Origin: Halorussus gelatinilyticus
Lineage (GTDB): Archaea > Halobacteriota > Halobacteria > Halobacteriales > Haladaptataceae
DNA: 64,000 bases
Direction of reading: 5' to 3'
Assembly: GCF_023238445.1 (NCBI RefSeq)
Contig: NZ_CP096658.1
Location: 558,001-622,000 of the forward strand
Shown here: positions 42,059-51,153 of the stretch, in pieces
How positions within the stretch are numbered: the stretch's first letter is position 1
How the letters are laid out: each line of letters begins with the position of its first letter
The notes under the pieces: model-generated
Told to the model about the DNA's origin: nothing
Seen by the model: only the letters and a program-made list of their open reading frames with translations
Database searches by the model: none
Made by a program: the position numbers and the translations under genes

Positions 42059-42269
42059 AAGCAGTACTCAGTGTCACTTTCCGATATAAACGATATGATT
42101 GTCAGCGACACTACTTCTACTATTACGTGGGCAAAAAATCACCACTCTGAATATCGAGAATCTGCCTCAGGAATAATATCGATTTAATCGAAGAAATAGC
42201 TTCTAAGAGCCCAAACATCCCCCTCCACAAAAACTATACCAGCAAACAGATTAACAAATATTATACAGA

Positions 42270-42614
42270 ATGGCGGAGGAACACAGCGATACAAGACGCG
42301 AATATTGGTTTGATGAATATGAGATAACTCAAGACACCCGTGAGTGTCTTGTAGATATCGAAGAGGATCTCACTGAAGAGATTATCCGGGATATTGCTTC
42401 AGCGAACCCATATGACTGGGACGCACTACTAGAGAACAAGACGTTTATCGGCGTGTATATTGGAGACTGGACCCCCTATTTCGATGATTTCGGGATTGAG
42501 GATTATGCGATCCGGGATCAGGTGATGGATATTCATGAGCGCGAAGGTGTATTTTCGCTTGATATGGATCGTCAGCAGCCACTCTATTTCCTCATCACCA
42601 GAAAAGGAGAATGA
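42270..42614 (+). CDS. hypothetical acidic protein at the island edge
   Basis: A 114-residue acidic protein (MAEEHSDTRREYWFDEYEIT) rich in aromatic residues (DWTPYFDDFGIEDYAIRD). It is the last gene with accessory-type composition before the GC-rich core. No family is recognised. Confidence 0.6.
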   Translation: MAEEHSDTRREYWFDEYEITQDTRECLVDIEEDLTEEIIRDIASANPYDWDALLENKTFIGVYIGDWTPYFDDFGIEDYAIRDQVMDIHEREGVFSLDMDRQQPLYFLITRKGE

Positions 42615-42797
42615 AACACTGTGTGGCTGCTAACTCTTCTCCTCACAATGGGTTACCCACTGGCCACCCCGTAGTTCTGATGTCGCGCGAGATGTTCGGC
42701 GGCTAACGGCCGGAACTCCGAGCTCGCTTTTCTCGTCGTCGTTCCCGACTTCGACCGCTCGGCTCGTCCGAGAACGCACTCGTCAGCAGTCGAAGCT

Positions 42798-43184
42798 ATG
42801 TTCTCGCTCGCCGTCGCGCTGTCGGTGCTGGCGAACGCCGTCGTTCTGACCGCCGCGCTCGCGCTCGACGTGGCACCGGGACTTCGGACGGTAGCGTGGC
42901 CGCCGGTCCTGTTTTTGACCGTCGTCGGTGCCGTCGGTGCGGTCGTGGCGTACTGGGCGCTGTCGCGGTTCTCCGACGCGCCGGACCGTCAGTTCACCCT
43001 TCTGGCGGCCGTCGTCCTCGTCCTCTCGTTCGTTCCCGACCTCGTCCTGCTGTCGGTGGACCCCGCGGCGACGGTGGCCGGCGTCGCGGTCCTGATGGTC
43101 ATGCACGTCACGGTCGCCGCGGCCTGCGTCGGCGCGCTCACGCGCCGGGCGGCGACGTCGGGGACACCGACGCCGACCGACTGA
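42798..43184 (+). CDS. four-helix membrane protein (DUF6069-like)
   Basis: A 128-residue protein with four hydrophobic helices (residues 3-24, 30-53, 67-85, 90-113) and a polar threonine/proline tail. It resembles a haloarchaeal family I recall as DUF6069. It is the first gene of the GC-rich core. Its function is unknown. Confidence 0.65.
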   Translation: MFSLAVALSVLANAVVLTAALALDVAPGLRTVAWPPVLFLTVVGAVGAVVAYWALSRFSDAPDRQFTLLAAVVLVLSFVPDLVLLSVDPAATVAGVAVLMVMHVTVAAACVGALTRRAATSGTPTPTD

Positions 43185-43241
43185 TTTTCGAGTCGAGAGC
43201 GGCGAGGAGTTTCTTTGCGCTCGCGGCCGTCGACCGGTTCG

Positions 43242-44687
43242 ATGCCCGAATTCGACATCATCGTCCTCGGCGGGGGAACCGGCAACGTCGTGGCGTCGGC
43301 CGCGGCCGACGAGGGGTTGGACGTGGCGCTGGTCGAGCGCGACAGGCTCGGCGGCACCTGCTTGAATCGGGGCTGTAACCCCTCGAAGAAGCTGATCCAC
43401 CGCGCCGACGTGGTTCGGACCGTCCAGCAGGCCGACGCGCTCGGCGTCGAAGCCAGCGTCGAGGAGATTCGCTTCGCAGACGTGGTAGACGAGGTGACGG
43501 CGAAGATAACCGCCGAAGCCGAGTCGAAGGCCGAGACCGTCCGCGAGAGCGACCGGATCACCTTCTATCGGACCGAGGGCCGGTTCGTCGGCGAGCGAAC
43601 CGTCGAGGTCGATTCGGCGGCGGAGAGCGGGGACGCCGACGGCGGTCCGGTCGAGTTGACCGGCGAGCGAATCGTCCTCGCCGGCGGTTCTCGACCGGTG
43701 ATTCCGGACTCCATCGAGGGGACCGACGAGGTGGAGTTCCTGACGAGCGCCGACGCGCTCCGCCTCCGCGAGCGCCCGGACCGCCTCGTCGTGGTCGGCG
43801 GCGGCTACATCGCGGCCGAGATGAGCCACTTCTTCGACGCGATGGGGACCGAGGTAAGTATCGTCGGGCACGGCGACCGATTGGTGGACCGCGAGGACCC
43901 CGAAATCGCCCGGCACCTGACCGATGCCTACGCCGAACGCCACGAAGTCCACACCGGCTACGAGGTGACGGAACTGGTCGAAGACGGGGACGGCGCGAGT
44001 GAGGGTGACGAGGGCAACGGAGGCGACAGCGGGGAGAAACTCGTCCGCGCGGCGTCCGACGACGGCGAGGAAATCGAGGTGCGGGGCGACGAGATACTGC
44101 TGGCGACCGGCCGCCGCCCGAACGCCGATTCGTGGAACGTCGAGGCGGCGGCCATCGACACCGACGAGAAGGGGTTCGTGGAGACGAACGAGTACCTCGA
44201 AACGTCGGCCGACGGGGTGTGGGCCATCGGCGACATCGCGGGCAACTACATGTTCAAACACTCCGGCGACAAGGAAGCCGAGTACGCGGTCCGGAACGCG
44301 ATTCGCGGCGAGCGCGCGGCCGTCGAGTACCCTGGCATGGCCCACGCCATCTTCGGGTCGCCGCAAGTCGGTAGCCTCGGGAAGACCGAGGACGAACTCG
44401 ACGGCGACTACTCGGTCGGCCGGTTCGCGTACGACCGGACCGCGCTCGGGTCGGCGCTCGACACCGACGGGTTCGCCAAGGCCATCGCGGCCCCCGACGG
44501 CGAGGTGCTGGGCTTCCACGTCGTCGGTCCCCACGCCTCGATGCTAGTCCACGAGGTCGCGACCGCGGTCGCGGCTGAAGCCGACGCCGACCGCCTCGCC
44601 GAGACGATTCACGTCCACCCGGCGCTCTCGGAGGTCGTACAGGGCGCGTTCCGTGAGGCTCGGGAGTTCCCGCCGACCGGCATCTGA
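43242..44687 (+). CDS. dihydrolipoamide dehydrogenase-like FAD/NAD disulfide oxidoreductase
   Basis: A 481-residue flavoprotein from ATG 43242. It has the FAD motif GGGTGN, the redox-active pair CLNRGC (residues 40 and 45), an NAD motif VVGGGYIAAE, an ATGRRPN loop and the dimerisation end HVHPALSEVVQGAF with the catalytic His-Glu region. Members reduce lipoamide, mercuric ion or other disulfides. An acidic insertion (DGDGASEGDEGNGGDSGEK) is unusual. No 2-oxoacid dehydrogenase genes are adjacent, so the partner is uncertain. Confidence 0.88.
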   Translation: MPEFDIIVLGGGTGNVVASAAADEGLDVALVERDRLGGTCLNRGCNPSKKLIHRADVVRTVQQADALGVEASVEEIRFADVVDEVTAKITAEAESKAETVRESDRITFYRTEGRFVGERTVEVDSAAESGDADGGPVELTGERIVLAGGSRPVIPDSIEGTDEVEFLTSADALRLRERPDRLVVVGGGYIAAEMSHFFDAMGTEVSIVGHGDRLVDREDPEIARHLTDAYAERHEVHTGYEVTELVEDGDGASEGDEGNGGDSGEKLVRAASDDGEEIEVRGDEILLATGRRPNADSWNVEAAAIDTDEKGFVETNEYLETSADGVWAIGDIAGNYMFKHSGDKEAEYAVRNAIRGERAAVEYPGMAHAIFGSPQVGSLGKTEDELDGDYSVGRFAYDRTALGSALDTDGFAKAIAAPDGEVLGFHVVGPHASMLVHEVATAVAAEADADRLAETIHVHPALSEVVQGAFREAREFPPTGI

Positions 44688-44794
44688 GGCGCGGAGTTCG
44701 GTCTTCGCTCGGAGGGGACGAAACTACGCGCTTCGAGTCGCGTGGCCGTGGGCCGACGTGCGGTCCGGTCGTAGCCGCGGCCCCGAGCGGAGAA

Positions 44795-45703
44795 TCAGAT
44801 GCGGTAGAGTCGCGTCGTCCAGAACTCGTGGAAGGCGTCGTCGAGCGCTTCCTTCGGTTTCCCTGTGGCGTCCACTGCGCTGGTCGCGTCGGCGCGCTCC
44901 TCGAACTCGCCCAGCAGCGTGCGCTGACCGACGACGAAGAGGCGGTCGGCCGACCGCTCGGCGACCGCCTCGTCGATGGCCGCCTCGCACTTTTCGAGGT
45001 GTTCGTCTATCTGGGCGTCGCGGCGGCGCTCGAACCGGCCCTGCGAGAAGCCGCCCTTCGAGTGGTCGCCCTTCACGTCGCTCTCGAAGCCCTCGAACGC
45101 GACGCGCTCGCGGCCCTCGTAGGTGCCGACCGCGAACACGTCCGAGCGGACCAGTGCCAGCGCGAAGCGACCGGTCGGGAGGAACCACTCGCGGTCGATG
45201 CGGAAGCCGTCGCTCCACTCGGCGAAGGGGTCGGGCGTGACCGGCGGGACGAGCGCGGCGCTCACGAGACCCGCGTCGTCGGCGGTCGCGAGGCAGGGCC
45301 GCGCGCGACCGACCAGCGCGGCGTGGTCGCCGAAGGCCGCTTCGACTTCCGCGGGCAGTCCCCTGTCGCCGTCGCCGACCATCGCCGTCAGCGCGCCCTC
45401 GGGGTCGGTCTCGACCGATTCGAGCCGCGACAGAATCTCGGCGAGGCGGTCGCCGCGGACCGTCTCGACCCCCCGGAAGTCGAGGTCCGAGCCGCCGGAC
45501 TCGGTGCGCTCGACTCGGTCTTCCAACTCGGCGATGCGGTCTTCCAGCCGGTTGACCCGCTGTTCGGCCTCCTGGCGGGCGGTCGCGGCCTCCGACCGGC
45601 GCTCCTGTTCGGCCTCCAACTGGCGTTCGAGGTGGCGCTTGTCGTCTTCGAGGTCGGCGATGCGCTCTTTCAACTCCGCGCGCCCGAGCAACTCGTCGAG
45701 CAT
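44795..45703 (-). CDS. Vms1-like (VLRF1) peptidyl-tRNA hydrolase
   Basis: A 302-residue protein. An N-terminal coiled coil (ELKERIADLEDDKRHLERQL) precedes an eRF1-like domain with the motif KGGFSQGRFERRR, where GGFSQ corresponds to the glutamine-containing catalytic loop of Vms1/ANKZF1. Those enzymes release stuck nascent chains from peptidyl-tRNA on split ribosomes. The start is taken as ATG 45703; the frame is open to 45868, where a leaderless GTG is possible, but that part does not look homologous. It is probably cytosolic ribosome rescue. Confidence 0.78.
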   Translation of the reverse strand: MLDELLGRAELKERIADLEDDKRHLERQLEAEQERRSEAATARQEAEQRVNRLEDRIAELEDRVERTESGGSDLDFRGVETVRGDRLAEILSRLESVETDPEGALTAMVGDGDRGLPAEVEAAFGDHAALVGRARPCLATADDAGLVSAALVPPVTPDPFAEWSDGFRIDREWFLPTGRFALALVRSDVFAVGTYEGRERVAFEGFESDVKGDHSKGGFSQGRFERRRDAQIDEHLEKCEAAIDEAVAERSADRLFVVGQRTLLGEFEERADATSAVDATGKPKEALDDAFHEFWTTRLYRI

Positions 45704-45945
45704 TCGCCGTGACGAGGGACCGGAGACGCCTTGTAGCTTCTGCTTGGGGTCGTCCGACTCGCTCGATTTTGGGTCGGCCGCGTCGGGCGAACTACCCGGC
45801 GCGAACCACCCGGTGCGGACGTGGTACGAACGCGGCGTGCGACCTCCCCGTCGCCCGCTCTCCGCCACCAATCTATATAGTTTAGGGTGTCAAATATATA
45901 CTTTCTGCGCTACGTTTATGAGCCTCAGGCGGGTAGGTCGGGGTA

Positions 45946-46956
45946 ATGACCGAGGGAAGTGGGGTCCAACAACGCCGAGCCGCCACAGTCGAACCGACCG
46001 ATGCAGACGCCAGCGACGGCGCGTGGACCGAGTTGAGCGTCCCCGCGACGCCGACCACGCTCGCGCGGTTCGCCGCGCCGCGAGCACCGAACCGCACGAC
46101 GCTCGCGGTGTTCTCCGACCCGCACCTCTCGACGGACAAGTCGGGGACGTGGAAGGCCTACCACCGAACCGAGGCCCGCTTCCGGGCCGCAGTCGCCGAC
46201 GCGAACGACCGCGCGGTGGACGGCGTCGTCGTCGCGGGCGACCTGACCGAGGACGGCCGCCTCGAGGACTTCGACGCCGTCGCCGACGTGCTGGCCGACC
46301 TCGACGCGCCGTTCGTCGCCGTACCGGGCAACCACGACGTGCCCAAGTCGTTCGACGACCACGACACGCCGCCCGTGAGCGAGTTCGAAGCGCGCTTTGC
46401 GCCCGACTCGTTCCCCTACCGCGCCGAACTCGGCGACGTGGACGTGCTGGGGCTGAACTCGGCCTCGACGCCCGACGGGGAACTCGCCGGGACCCACGAC
46501 GGCGCCGTCTCCGAGGACCAACTCGCGTGGCTCGAAGAGACGCTCCCCGAGACCGAGGCCGCGGTCGTGGTCTCCCATCACAACCCGCCGGGGCTGGAAT
46601 CGCACCTCGCCGACGACCACTACGCACCCCACCCGCCGGTCGGCGACGCGCCCGCGTTCGTGGACGCGCTCGCGGGCCACGACGCGCTGCACCTCTCGGG
46701 GCACGTCCACCTGCCCGCGGCCATCTCCGGCGACGTGCGGGGACTGGTCTGCCCCGCGCTCTCGTCGTTCCCGCAGGCGTACGTCCTCGTGGAGGTCGGT
46801 CCCGAGGGGACCACGATCCGACTGGTTCCGGTCGCCGACCCCGAGGGCGTCGCGGAGGCCCACGACCTCGCGCGCGACCACTCCGACCGGAGCACCGACA
46901 TCGCCGCGACGGTCGAGGACCAGCTCGCCGACCTGCCGCTAATCGACGAGCAGTAG
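45946..46956 (+). CDS. calcineurin-like metallophosphoesterase
   Basis: A 336-residue protein carrying all metal-binding motifs: FSDPHLS, VVAGDLTEDG, VPGNHDVP, VVSHHNPPG and LSGHVHLP. These coordinate two metals in phosphodiesterases and phosphatases. A TATATA at 45892-45898 may provide promoters in both directions, shared with the Vms1-like gene. The substrate is not evident. Confidence 0.88.
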   Translation: MTEGSGVQQRRAATVEPTDADASDGAWTELSVPATPTTLARFAAPRAPNRTTLAVFSDPHLSTDKSGTWKAYHRTEARFRAAVADANDRAVDGVVVAGDLTEDGRLEDFDAVADVLADLDAPFVAVPGNHDVPKSFDDHDTPPVSEFEARFAPDSFPYRAELGDVDVLGLNSASTPDGELAGTHDGAVSEDQLAWLEETLPETEAAVVVSHHNPPGLESHLADDHYAPHPPVGDAPAFVDALAGHDALHLSGHVHLPAAISGDVRGLVCPALSSFPQAYVLVEVGPEGTTIRLVPVADPEGVAEAHDLARDHSDRSTDIAATVEDQLADLPLIDEQ

Positions 46957-46980
46957 GCGAGCGCCGCCGGTTCGCGCCAC

Positions 46981-47133
46981 CTATTCGTCGCCGTCGTCCG
47001 GCGGTCCGTCTCCGTCGGACCCGGAACGTCCGTCGTATCGCTCCCGGCCGAAGAAGCCTCTGAGCGCCATCGTCGTTCCGACGTAGGAGGCCGCGACGAG
47101 GACGAGGAATCCGAACAGTAGTTCGAGGACCAT
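46981..47133 (-). CDS. 50-residue single-helix membrane protein
   Basis: From ATG 47133: MVLELLFGFLVLVAASYVGT begins a single membrane helix, followed by LRGFFGRERYDG and an acidic glycine-rich tail. It resembles small conserved haloarchaeal membrane proteins. The longer frame from 47220 is not supported. Confidence 0.55.
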   Translation of the reverse strand: MVLELLFGFLVLVAASYVGTTMALRGFFGRERYDGRSGSDGDGPPDDGDE

Positions 47134-47289
47134 CGTCTCACCCCTCCTGCCCCGCGAATGTAAATTCGACGGACTGCGGCCGCGAGCGAATCGGCTGAGC
47201 GACGTCGAGACGCTGGGCACGTCGCCCGTCGCGGGCGACGCTACTCGTTCGGAAGACTGTGCAGAAAACGCGACGGAGGCTCCCGAGCG

Positions 47290-48360
47290 TCAGTCGGCCG
47301 CGACGGGAGTTCGACGTTCGTCGGTCGCCATCTCGACGACGTTATCGAAGAAACCGAGCGTGTCGTGCGGGCCGGGGTTCGCCTCGGGATGGTACTGGCG
47401 AGTCAGGACCTGCAGGTCGTCGCTCTCCAGTCCCTCGGCGGTGTCGTCGTTGACGTTGACCTGCGTCACGTCGAGTTCCGGGCCGGGTTCGGCGACGGTG
47501 TAGCCGTGGTTCTGGGTCGTCATGACCACCTTGTCCGAGCGCAGGTCCCGGACGGGTTGGTTGACGCCGCGGTGGCCGAACGCCATCTTCTCGGTGGTGC
47601 CGCCGAGCGCGCGGGCGACGATCTGCTGGCCGAGACAGATACCCGCCAGCGGGACCTCGCCGACGAACTCGGAGACGAGCGACTCGGCGGCCTCGAAGTT
47701 CGCGGGGTCGCCGGGACCGTTCGAGACGAAGAGGACGTCGGGGTCGAGGTCGGCGACTTCGCCCGGCGTCACGTCGTAGGGCAGGACGTGGACCGTCGCG
47801 TCGCGTTCGAGCAGCGACTCCACGATGGACCCCTTCGCGCCGCAGTCCACCAGCGCCACGTCGGGACCGTCTCCGCCCTCGTAGGTCGTCTTGCCCGAGA
47901 CGCTGACCTGCGCGCCGATGTCCACGTGGTCGCTCATCCCCGGACAGTCCGCGAGCGCGTCCTTCGCCTTCTCGGGCGAGGCGTCGGGACCTGCCGAGAT
48001 GCCGCACTTCATCGCGCCGCCCTCTCGAATCTGGCCCACGAGGTCTCGGGTGTCGAGTTTGTCCACTGCGGGGACGCCCTCGCTTTCGAGCCACTCGGCC
48101 ACGTCGTCGGTGAGTTCGCGCGCGACGACGGCTCGGGGGTGGACGCGCTCGTCCTCGAAGCGCTCCTCTCGGACGCCGTAGTTCCCGATGAGCGGGTACG
48201 AGAACGTGAGGACCTGCTCCTCGTAGGAGGGGTCGGTCAGGCTCTCTTCGTACCCGGTGTACGCGGTCGTGAATACCAGTTCGCCGTGGGACGTGCCCGG
48301 AGCGCGACAGCGCGCCTCCACGACGCTGCCGCCTTCCAGTGCGACGTATGCGGCCGACAT
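47290..48360 (-). CDS. carA: carbamoyl-phosphate synthase small subunit
   Basis: A 356-residue protein with the N-terminal CarA domain (LEGGSVVEARCRAPGTSHGE, TGYEESLTDPSYEEQVLTFS) and a class I glutamine amidotransferase with nucleophile CLGQQ and the HPEANPGP His/Glu. It supplies ammonia for carbamoyl phosphate in pyrimidine and arginine synthesis. ATG 48360 is chosen because a TATAAA lies 30 bp upstream. It faces an Lrp-type regulator, and a perfect palindrome lies between them. carB is not in the window. Confidence 0.95.
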   Translation of the reverse strand: MSAAYVALEGGSVVEARCRAPGTSHGELVFTTAYTGYEESLTDPSYEEQVLTFSYPLIGNYGVREERFEDERVHPRAVVARELTDDVAEWLESEGVPAVDKLDTRDLVGQIREGGAMKCGISAGPDASPEKAKDALADCPGMSDHVDIGAQVSVSGKTTYEGGDGPDVALVDCGAKGSIVESLLERDATVHVLPYDVTPGEVADLDPDVLFVSNGPGDPANFEAAESLVSEFVGEVPLAGICLGQQIVARALGGTTEKMAFGHRGVNQPVRDLRSDKVVMTTQNHGYTVAEPGPELDVTQVNVNDDTAEGLESDDLQVLTRQYHPEANPGPHDTLGFFDNVVEMATDERRTPVAAD

Positions 48361-48386
48361 TACGAGATTCATACGGAATCCGGGTG

Positions 48387-48392
48387 TATAAA
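48387..48392 (-). promoter_or_regulatory. TATA box of carA
   Basis: TATAAA read on the plus strand (TTTATA on the coding strand), centred 30 bp upstream of ATG 48360. Confidence 0.65.
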
Positions 48393-48407
48393 CCTTGCTT
48401 TCGTAGC

Positions 48408-48430
48408 GAGATTACGAATTTCGTAATCTC
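48408..48430. promoter_or_regulatory. 23-bp perfect palindrome between carA and the Lrp gene
   Basis: GAGATTACGAA (48408-48418), one central T, then TTCGTAATCTC (48420-48430). The arms are exact inverse complements. It lies just upstream of the carA TATA box and 32 bp before the Lrp start, a good operator for the divergent Lrp-type regulator. Confidence 0.75.
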
Positions 48431-48462
48431 CAAGTGGGGTCCCCGTCTACTGTCGCATCTCA

Positions 48463-48876
48463 ATGGACGAACTCGACCGCGAAATCCTGTCCATCCTGCG
48501 ACGAGACGCCCGAAAACCGTACACCGAGATAGCCGAGGAAGTCGGCACGTCGGAGGGCACGGTTCGCAACCGCGTCGAGCGCATGACCGACGAGGGCGTC
48601 ATCGAGCGCTTCACCGTCGCCACCCGGACGGGCAACGTGAAGGCGATGATAGAACTCGACGTGGCGGTGGACGTGAACACCTCGGACCTCGGCGAGCGCG
48701 TCGCCGACTGGGAACAGGTGGACTTCGTGTGGCAGGTCTCCGGCGAGGAGGACATCGTGCTGGTCGTGGACGCCGCCGACACCCAGAGCGTGAACCAACT
48801 CATCACGAAAGCGCGCGAACTGGAGGAGGTCGTCAACACGAAGACGCGACTGATTCTGGACGAGAAGCTGGGGTAG
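48463..48876 (+). CDS. Lrp/AsnC-family transcriptional regulator
   Basis: A 137-residue protein: N-terminal helix-turn-helix (LDREILSILRRDARKPYTEI, GTSEGTVRNRVERM) and a C-terminal RAM-type ligand domain (VWQVSGEEDIVLVVDAADTQ). These proteins form dimers and octamers and sense amino acids. It is divergent from carA across a palindrome, so control of carA and of itself is likely. Confidence 0.88.
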   Translation: MDELDREILSILRRDARKPYTEIAEEVGTSEGTVRNRVERMTDEGVIERFTVATRTGNVKAMIELDVAVDVNTSDLGERVADWEQVDFVWQVSGEEDIVLVVDAADTQSVNQLITKARELEEVVNTKTRLILDEKLG

Positions 48877-48999
48877 CGGATTTCGGCGAAGCAGGTCGGG
48901 TCGGTCGGGGGTTACTGTTTCGGGAGACGAATCGAAAGTTGGCCGTGCTTCGCTTCGGTCGTTACGAAAATCGGATTCCGGACCGTGCCGGCGGTCGGG

Positions 49000-49740
49000 T
49001 CACTTCGGGGGCTTGCCGACGCCCGGCGTGTCCAGCCACTCGGGGCGCTGGAGGTAGCCCTTCTCCTCGTGGACCCGCCGGTAGAGCGTCCGGAGCGCGC
49101 GGTTGAACGGACTCCGGTTCACTCGCGGTCTGACCCGGCCGTCGCGGATGGCCGCGACGACCGACTCGGGCGTGAGGTCGTCGGCCTCGATTTCGGTGTA
49201 GGCCCGACCGACCTCGACGGGGTAGTGGGCGTCGCTCCCGCCGACCAGCGGGAGGTCGTGGCGGTCGGCGAGTTTCCGAACCCACTCCTCGGTCCGGGGG
49301 TGTTTGCCGTTGATTTCGATGGCGTCGAAGTCGGCGTCGACCTCCCGGACGGTGCTGTTGCGGTACGGGTGGGCGACGATGGCCGCGCACCCGCGGTCGT
49401 GGGCGAGTTCGACCGCCCCCTCCGGCGAGAGGTCGCCCGGTTCGGTCCGGGTCGGCGGGTCCGGGCCGACCACGAGGACGTGGCCGTGGGTCGTCGTGAC
49501 CTCGATACCGGGAATCGTCGCGGCGTACGGTCCGCTCTTTCCCCGTCCGCTCCCACCCGGTCGCCCCCCGCCGAAGTCGAACGCCCGGTAGTAGTCGTGG
49601 TTGGTCGTCGCCACTCCGTCCAAGCCTCGCAACCCGGCGGCCCCCGCCAGCAGTCGGACTCCCACCGGGTCGTAGTAGTCGGCGGCCCGCTCGTGCCCGT
49701 GGAAGAACCGCGTGTGGGCGTGTAAATCGACTGCGTACAC
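49000..49740 (-). CDS. PHP-domain phosphoesterase
   Basis: A 246-residue protein starting with GTG 49740 (MYAVDLHAHTRF). The metal-binding motifs of the PHP family are present: DLHAHT, TTNHD, IPGIEVTTTHGHVL, VAHPY and GGSDAHY. PHP proteins hydrolyse phosphoesters, for example histidinol phosphate or nucleotides. The frame is open to 49869, but the extra residues lack similarity and would overlap the divergent gene. The substrate is unknown. Confidence 0.85.
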   Translation of the reverse strand: MYAVDLHAHTRFFHGHERAADYYDPVGVRLLAGAAGLRGLDGVATTNHDYYRAFDFGGGRPGGSGRGKSGPYAATIPGIEVTTTHGHVLVVGPDPPTRTEPGDLSPEGAVELAHDRGCAAIVAHPYRNSTVREVDADFDAIEINGKHPRTEEWVRKLADRHDLPLVGGSDAHYPVEVGRAYTEIEADDLTPESVVAAIRDGRVRPRVNRSPFNRALRTLYRRVHEEKGYLQRPEWLDTPGVGKPPK

Positions 49741-49795
49741 GCAGAGTGGTAATAGCCGGTAGACCTTTGGCTTTCTGCCCCGAACAACGTGTCGC

Positions 49796-50842
49796 ATGTC
49801 CGAGACTTGGGGGGCGCTCGCAGACCCCGACACGAGCGGGGACGCCGTTCGAGGCGCACACGTCGTCACCGACGACCGAGCGGAGCGCGAGCGACTCCTC
49901 CCGGACGGGGGCGTTCGGAGCGACCGGGTACTCGTCTACAACCCGGTCAGCGGGAACGGCGACCACCGCGAGGAGGTCCGGGAGCTGGCCGACCGAGCCG
50001 GGTTCACGGTGCTGGAGACCCAGGCGGGCGGCGAGGCGGTCGCCTTCGCCCGACTCGCGGCCGACGCCGGGGCCGACCTCGTGGCCGCGGCGGGCGGCGA
50101 CGGCACCGTCAACGAGGTGGCCCGCGGACTCGACGCCGCCGACGCTCTGAGCGAGGTGACGTTCGGCGTCGTCCCGACCGGCACGGGCAACAACTTCGCG
50201 GGGAACCTCGGTATCGAGAGCATCGAACACGCCTTCGAGGTCCTCGCGGACGGCGAACGGCGGCGCATCGACGTGGCGACCGCCGGACGCGACGCGAAAC
50301 GCGGCGACGAACTCTTTCTGAACTCCTGCATCGCGGGGCTAACCGCCGAGGCCAGCGCCTCGACCTCGCCGGAACTCAAGGACAGACTCGGTATGCTGGC
50401 CTACGTCGTCACCGGACTCCGGACCCTCCGGGAGTTCGACGCGCTCCCGCTCGCGGTCGAGGCGGACTGTCCCGGCGCGGACAAGGCGTGGACGGGCGAC
50501 GCGGTGATGGTCCTCGTGGGCAACGCCCGGCGGTTCCCCGCCGAGGGGCGCTCGCAGGCCAACTGCGAGGACGGCCTGCTCGAAGTGACCATCATCGAAC
50601 GGATGCCGCCCGCCGACCTGCTACAGGAGGCCGCGATTCACCGACTGTTCGGCGACGAGACCGAGCACGTCACCCGCCTACTGGCCCCCGAGCTACAGGT
50701 GGACGTTCGCCGCGACGACCCGGTCGGATTCAGTTTCGACGGCGAGATCGCCGAGTACCAATCACTGACGATAGGGACCCGAGAGCGCGTGCTGGAGATA
50801 CCGGTCGGCGAGAGCTACGAACCGAATCCCGAAGGGCGATAA
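49796..50842 (+). CDS. diacylglycerol kinase-like lipid kinase (DagK/YegS family)
   Basis: A 348-residue protein. After an acidic, non-conserved 40-residue start, the kinase domain shows VYNPVSGNGDHRE, the ATP-binding GGDGTVNEV and VPTGTGNNFAGNL. The second domain has FSFDGEI. In archaea this family phosphorylates lipid or polyprenol-type substrates, or is related to NAD kinases. It is divergent from the PHP gene. Confidence 0.85.
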   Translation: MSETWGALADPDTSGDAVRGAHVVTDDRAERERLLPDGGVRSDRVLVYNPVSGNGDHREEVRELADRAGFTVLETQAGGEAVAFARLAADAGADLVAAAGGDGTVNEVARGLDAADALSEVTFGVVPTGTGNNFAGNLGIESIEHAFEVLADGERRRIDVATAGRDAKRGDELFLNSCIAGLTAEASASTSPELKDRLGMLAYVVTGLRTLREFDALPLAVEADCPGADKAWTGDAVMVLVGNARRFPAEGRSQANCEDGLLEVTIIERMPPADLLQEAAIHRLFGDETEHVTRLLAPELQVDVRRDDPVGFSFDGEIAEYQSLTIGTRERVLEIPVGESYEPNPEGR

Positions 50843-50843
50843 C

Positions 50844-51065
50844 TCAGGTGTCTAGTCGATACCGGTACGGCGACGACCGGATGACGGTCACGTCGCCGCT
50901 CCGGGCGCGTCGCCCGAGGACGGTGGCGACGCGGTGGGCGCTCTCGAAGGACTCGCCGCGGGCGTCGAGCAACTGGAGAATCTCGCGCGCGGTCAACCGC
51001 TCGTCGGCGTCGGCCTCGGCGAGGACGGTCCGAATCCGGTCGTACTCCCTCGCACACTGGGCCAT
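50844..51065 (-). CDS. small winged-helix protein
   Basis: A 73-residue protein from ATG 51065 with a TATA-like CGTTAAG about 32 bp upstream. The pattern LTAREILQLLDARGESFESA, then VATVLGRRARSGDVTVIRSS, suggests a winged helix. It converges with the lipid-kinase-like gene, leaving a 1-bp gap. It is probably a DNA-binding regulator. Confidence 0.6.
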   Translation of the reverse strand: MAQCAREYDRIRTVLAEADADERLTAREILQLLDARGESFESAHRVATVLGRRARSGDVTVIRSSPYRYRLDT

Positions 51066-51153
51066 GTGTCCGTTCGTGCGAGATGCTGTCACTTAACGCT
51101 CAGTCAGACGTTCGTCAGACGCCGCCCGCGCCGGATTCCGGGCGAGCGCCGCG

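Noticed and set aside
42620-42797. tRNA or attachment site at the island border
   Set aside because: I looked for a cloverleaf and for direct repeats with the left part of the window and saw neither; the left border may lie outside the window.
42783-44534. 583-residue open frame on the minus strand
   Set aside because: It is antisense to the well-supported dihydrolipoamide dehydrogenase-like gene and has the arginine/valine-rich repetitive look of a GC-rich shadow frame.
45123-47063. 646-residue open frame on the plus strand
   Set aside because: It runs across the Vms1-like gene and the metallophosphoesterase in the wrong frame. Its serine- and arginine-rich sequence has no domain motifs.
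47342-48463. Long open frames on both strands within carA
   Set aside because: Both are shadows of carA, whose catalytic motifs are all present in its own frame.
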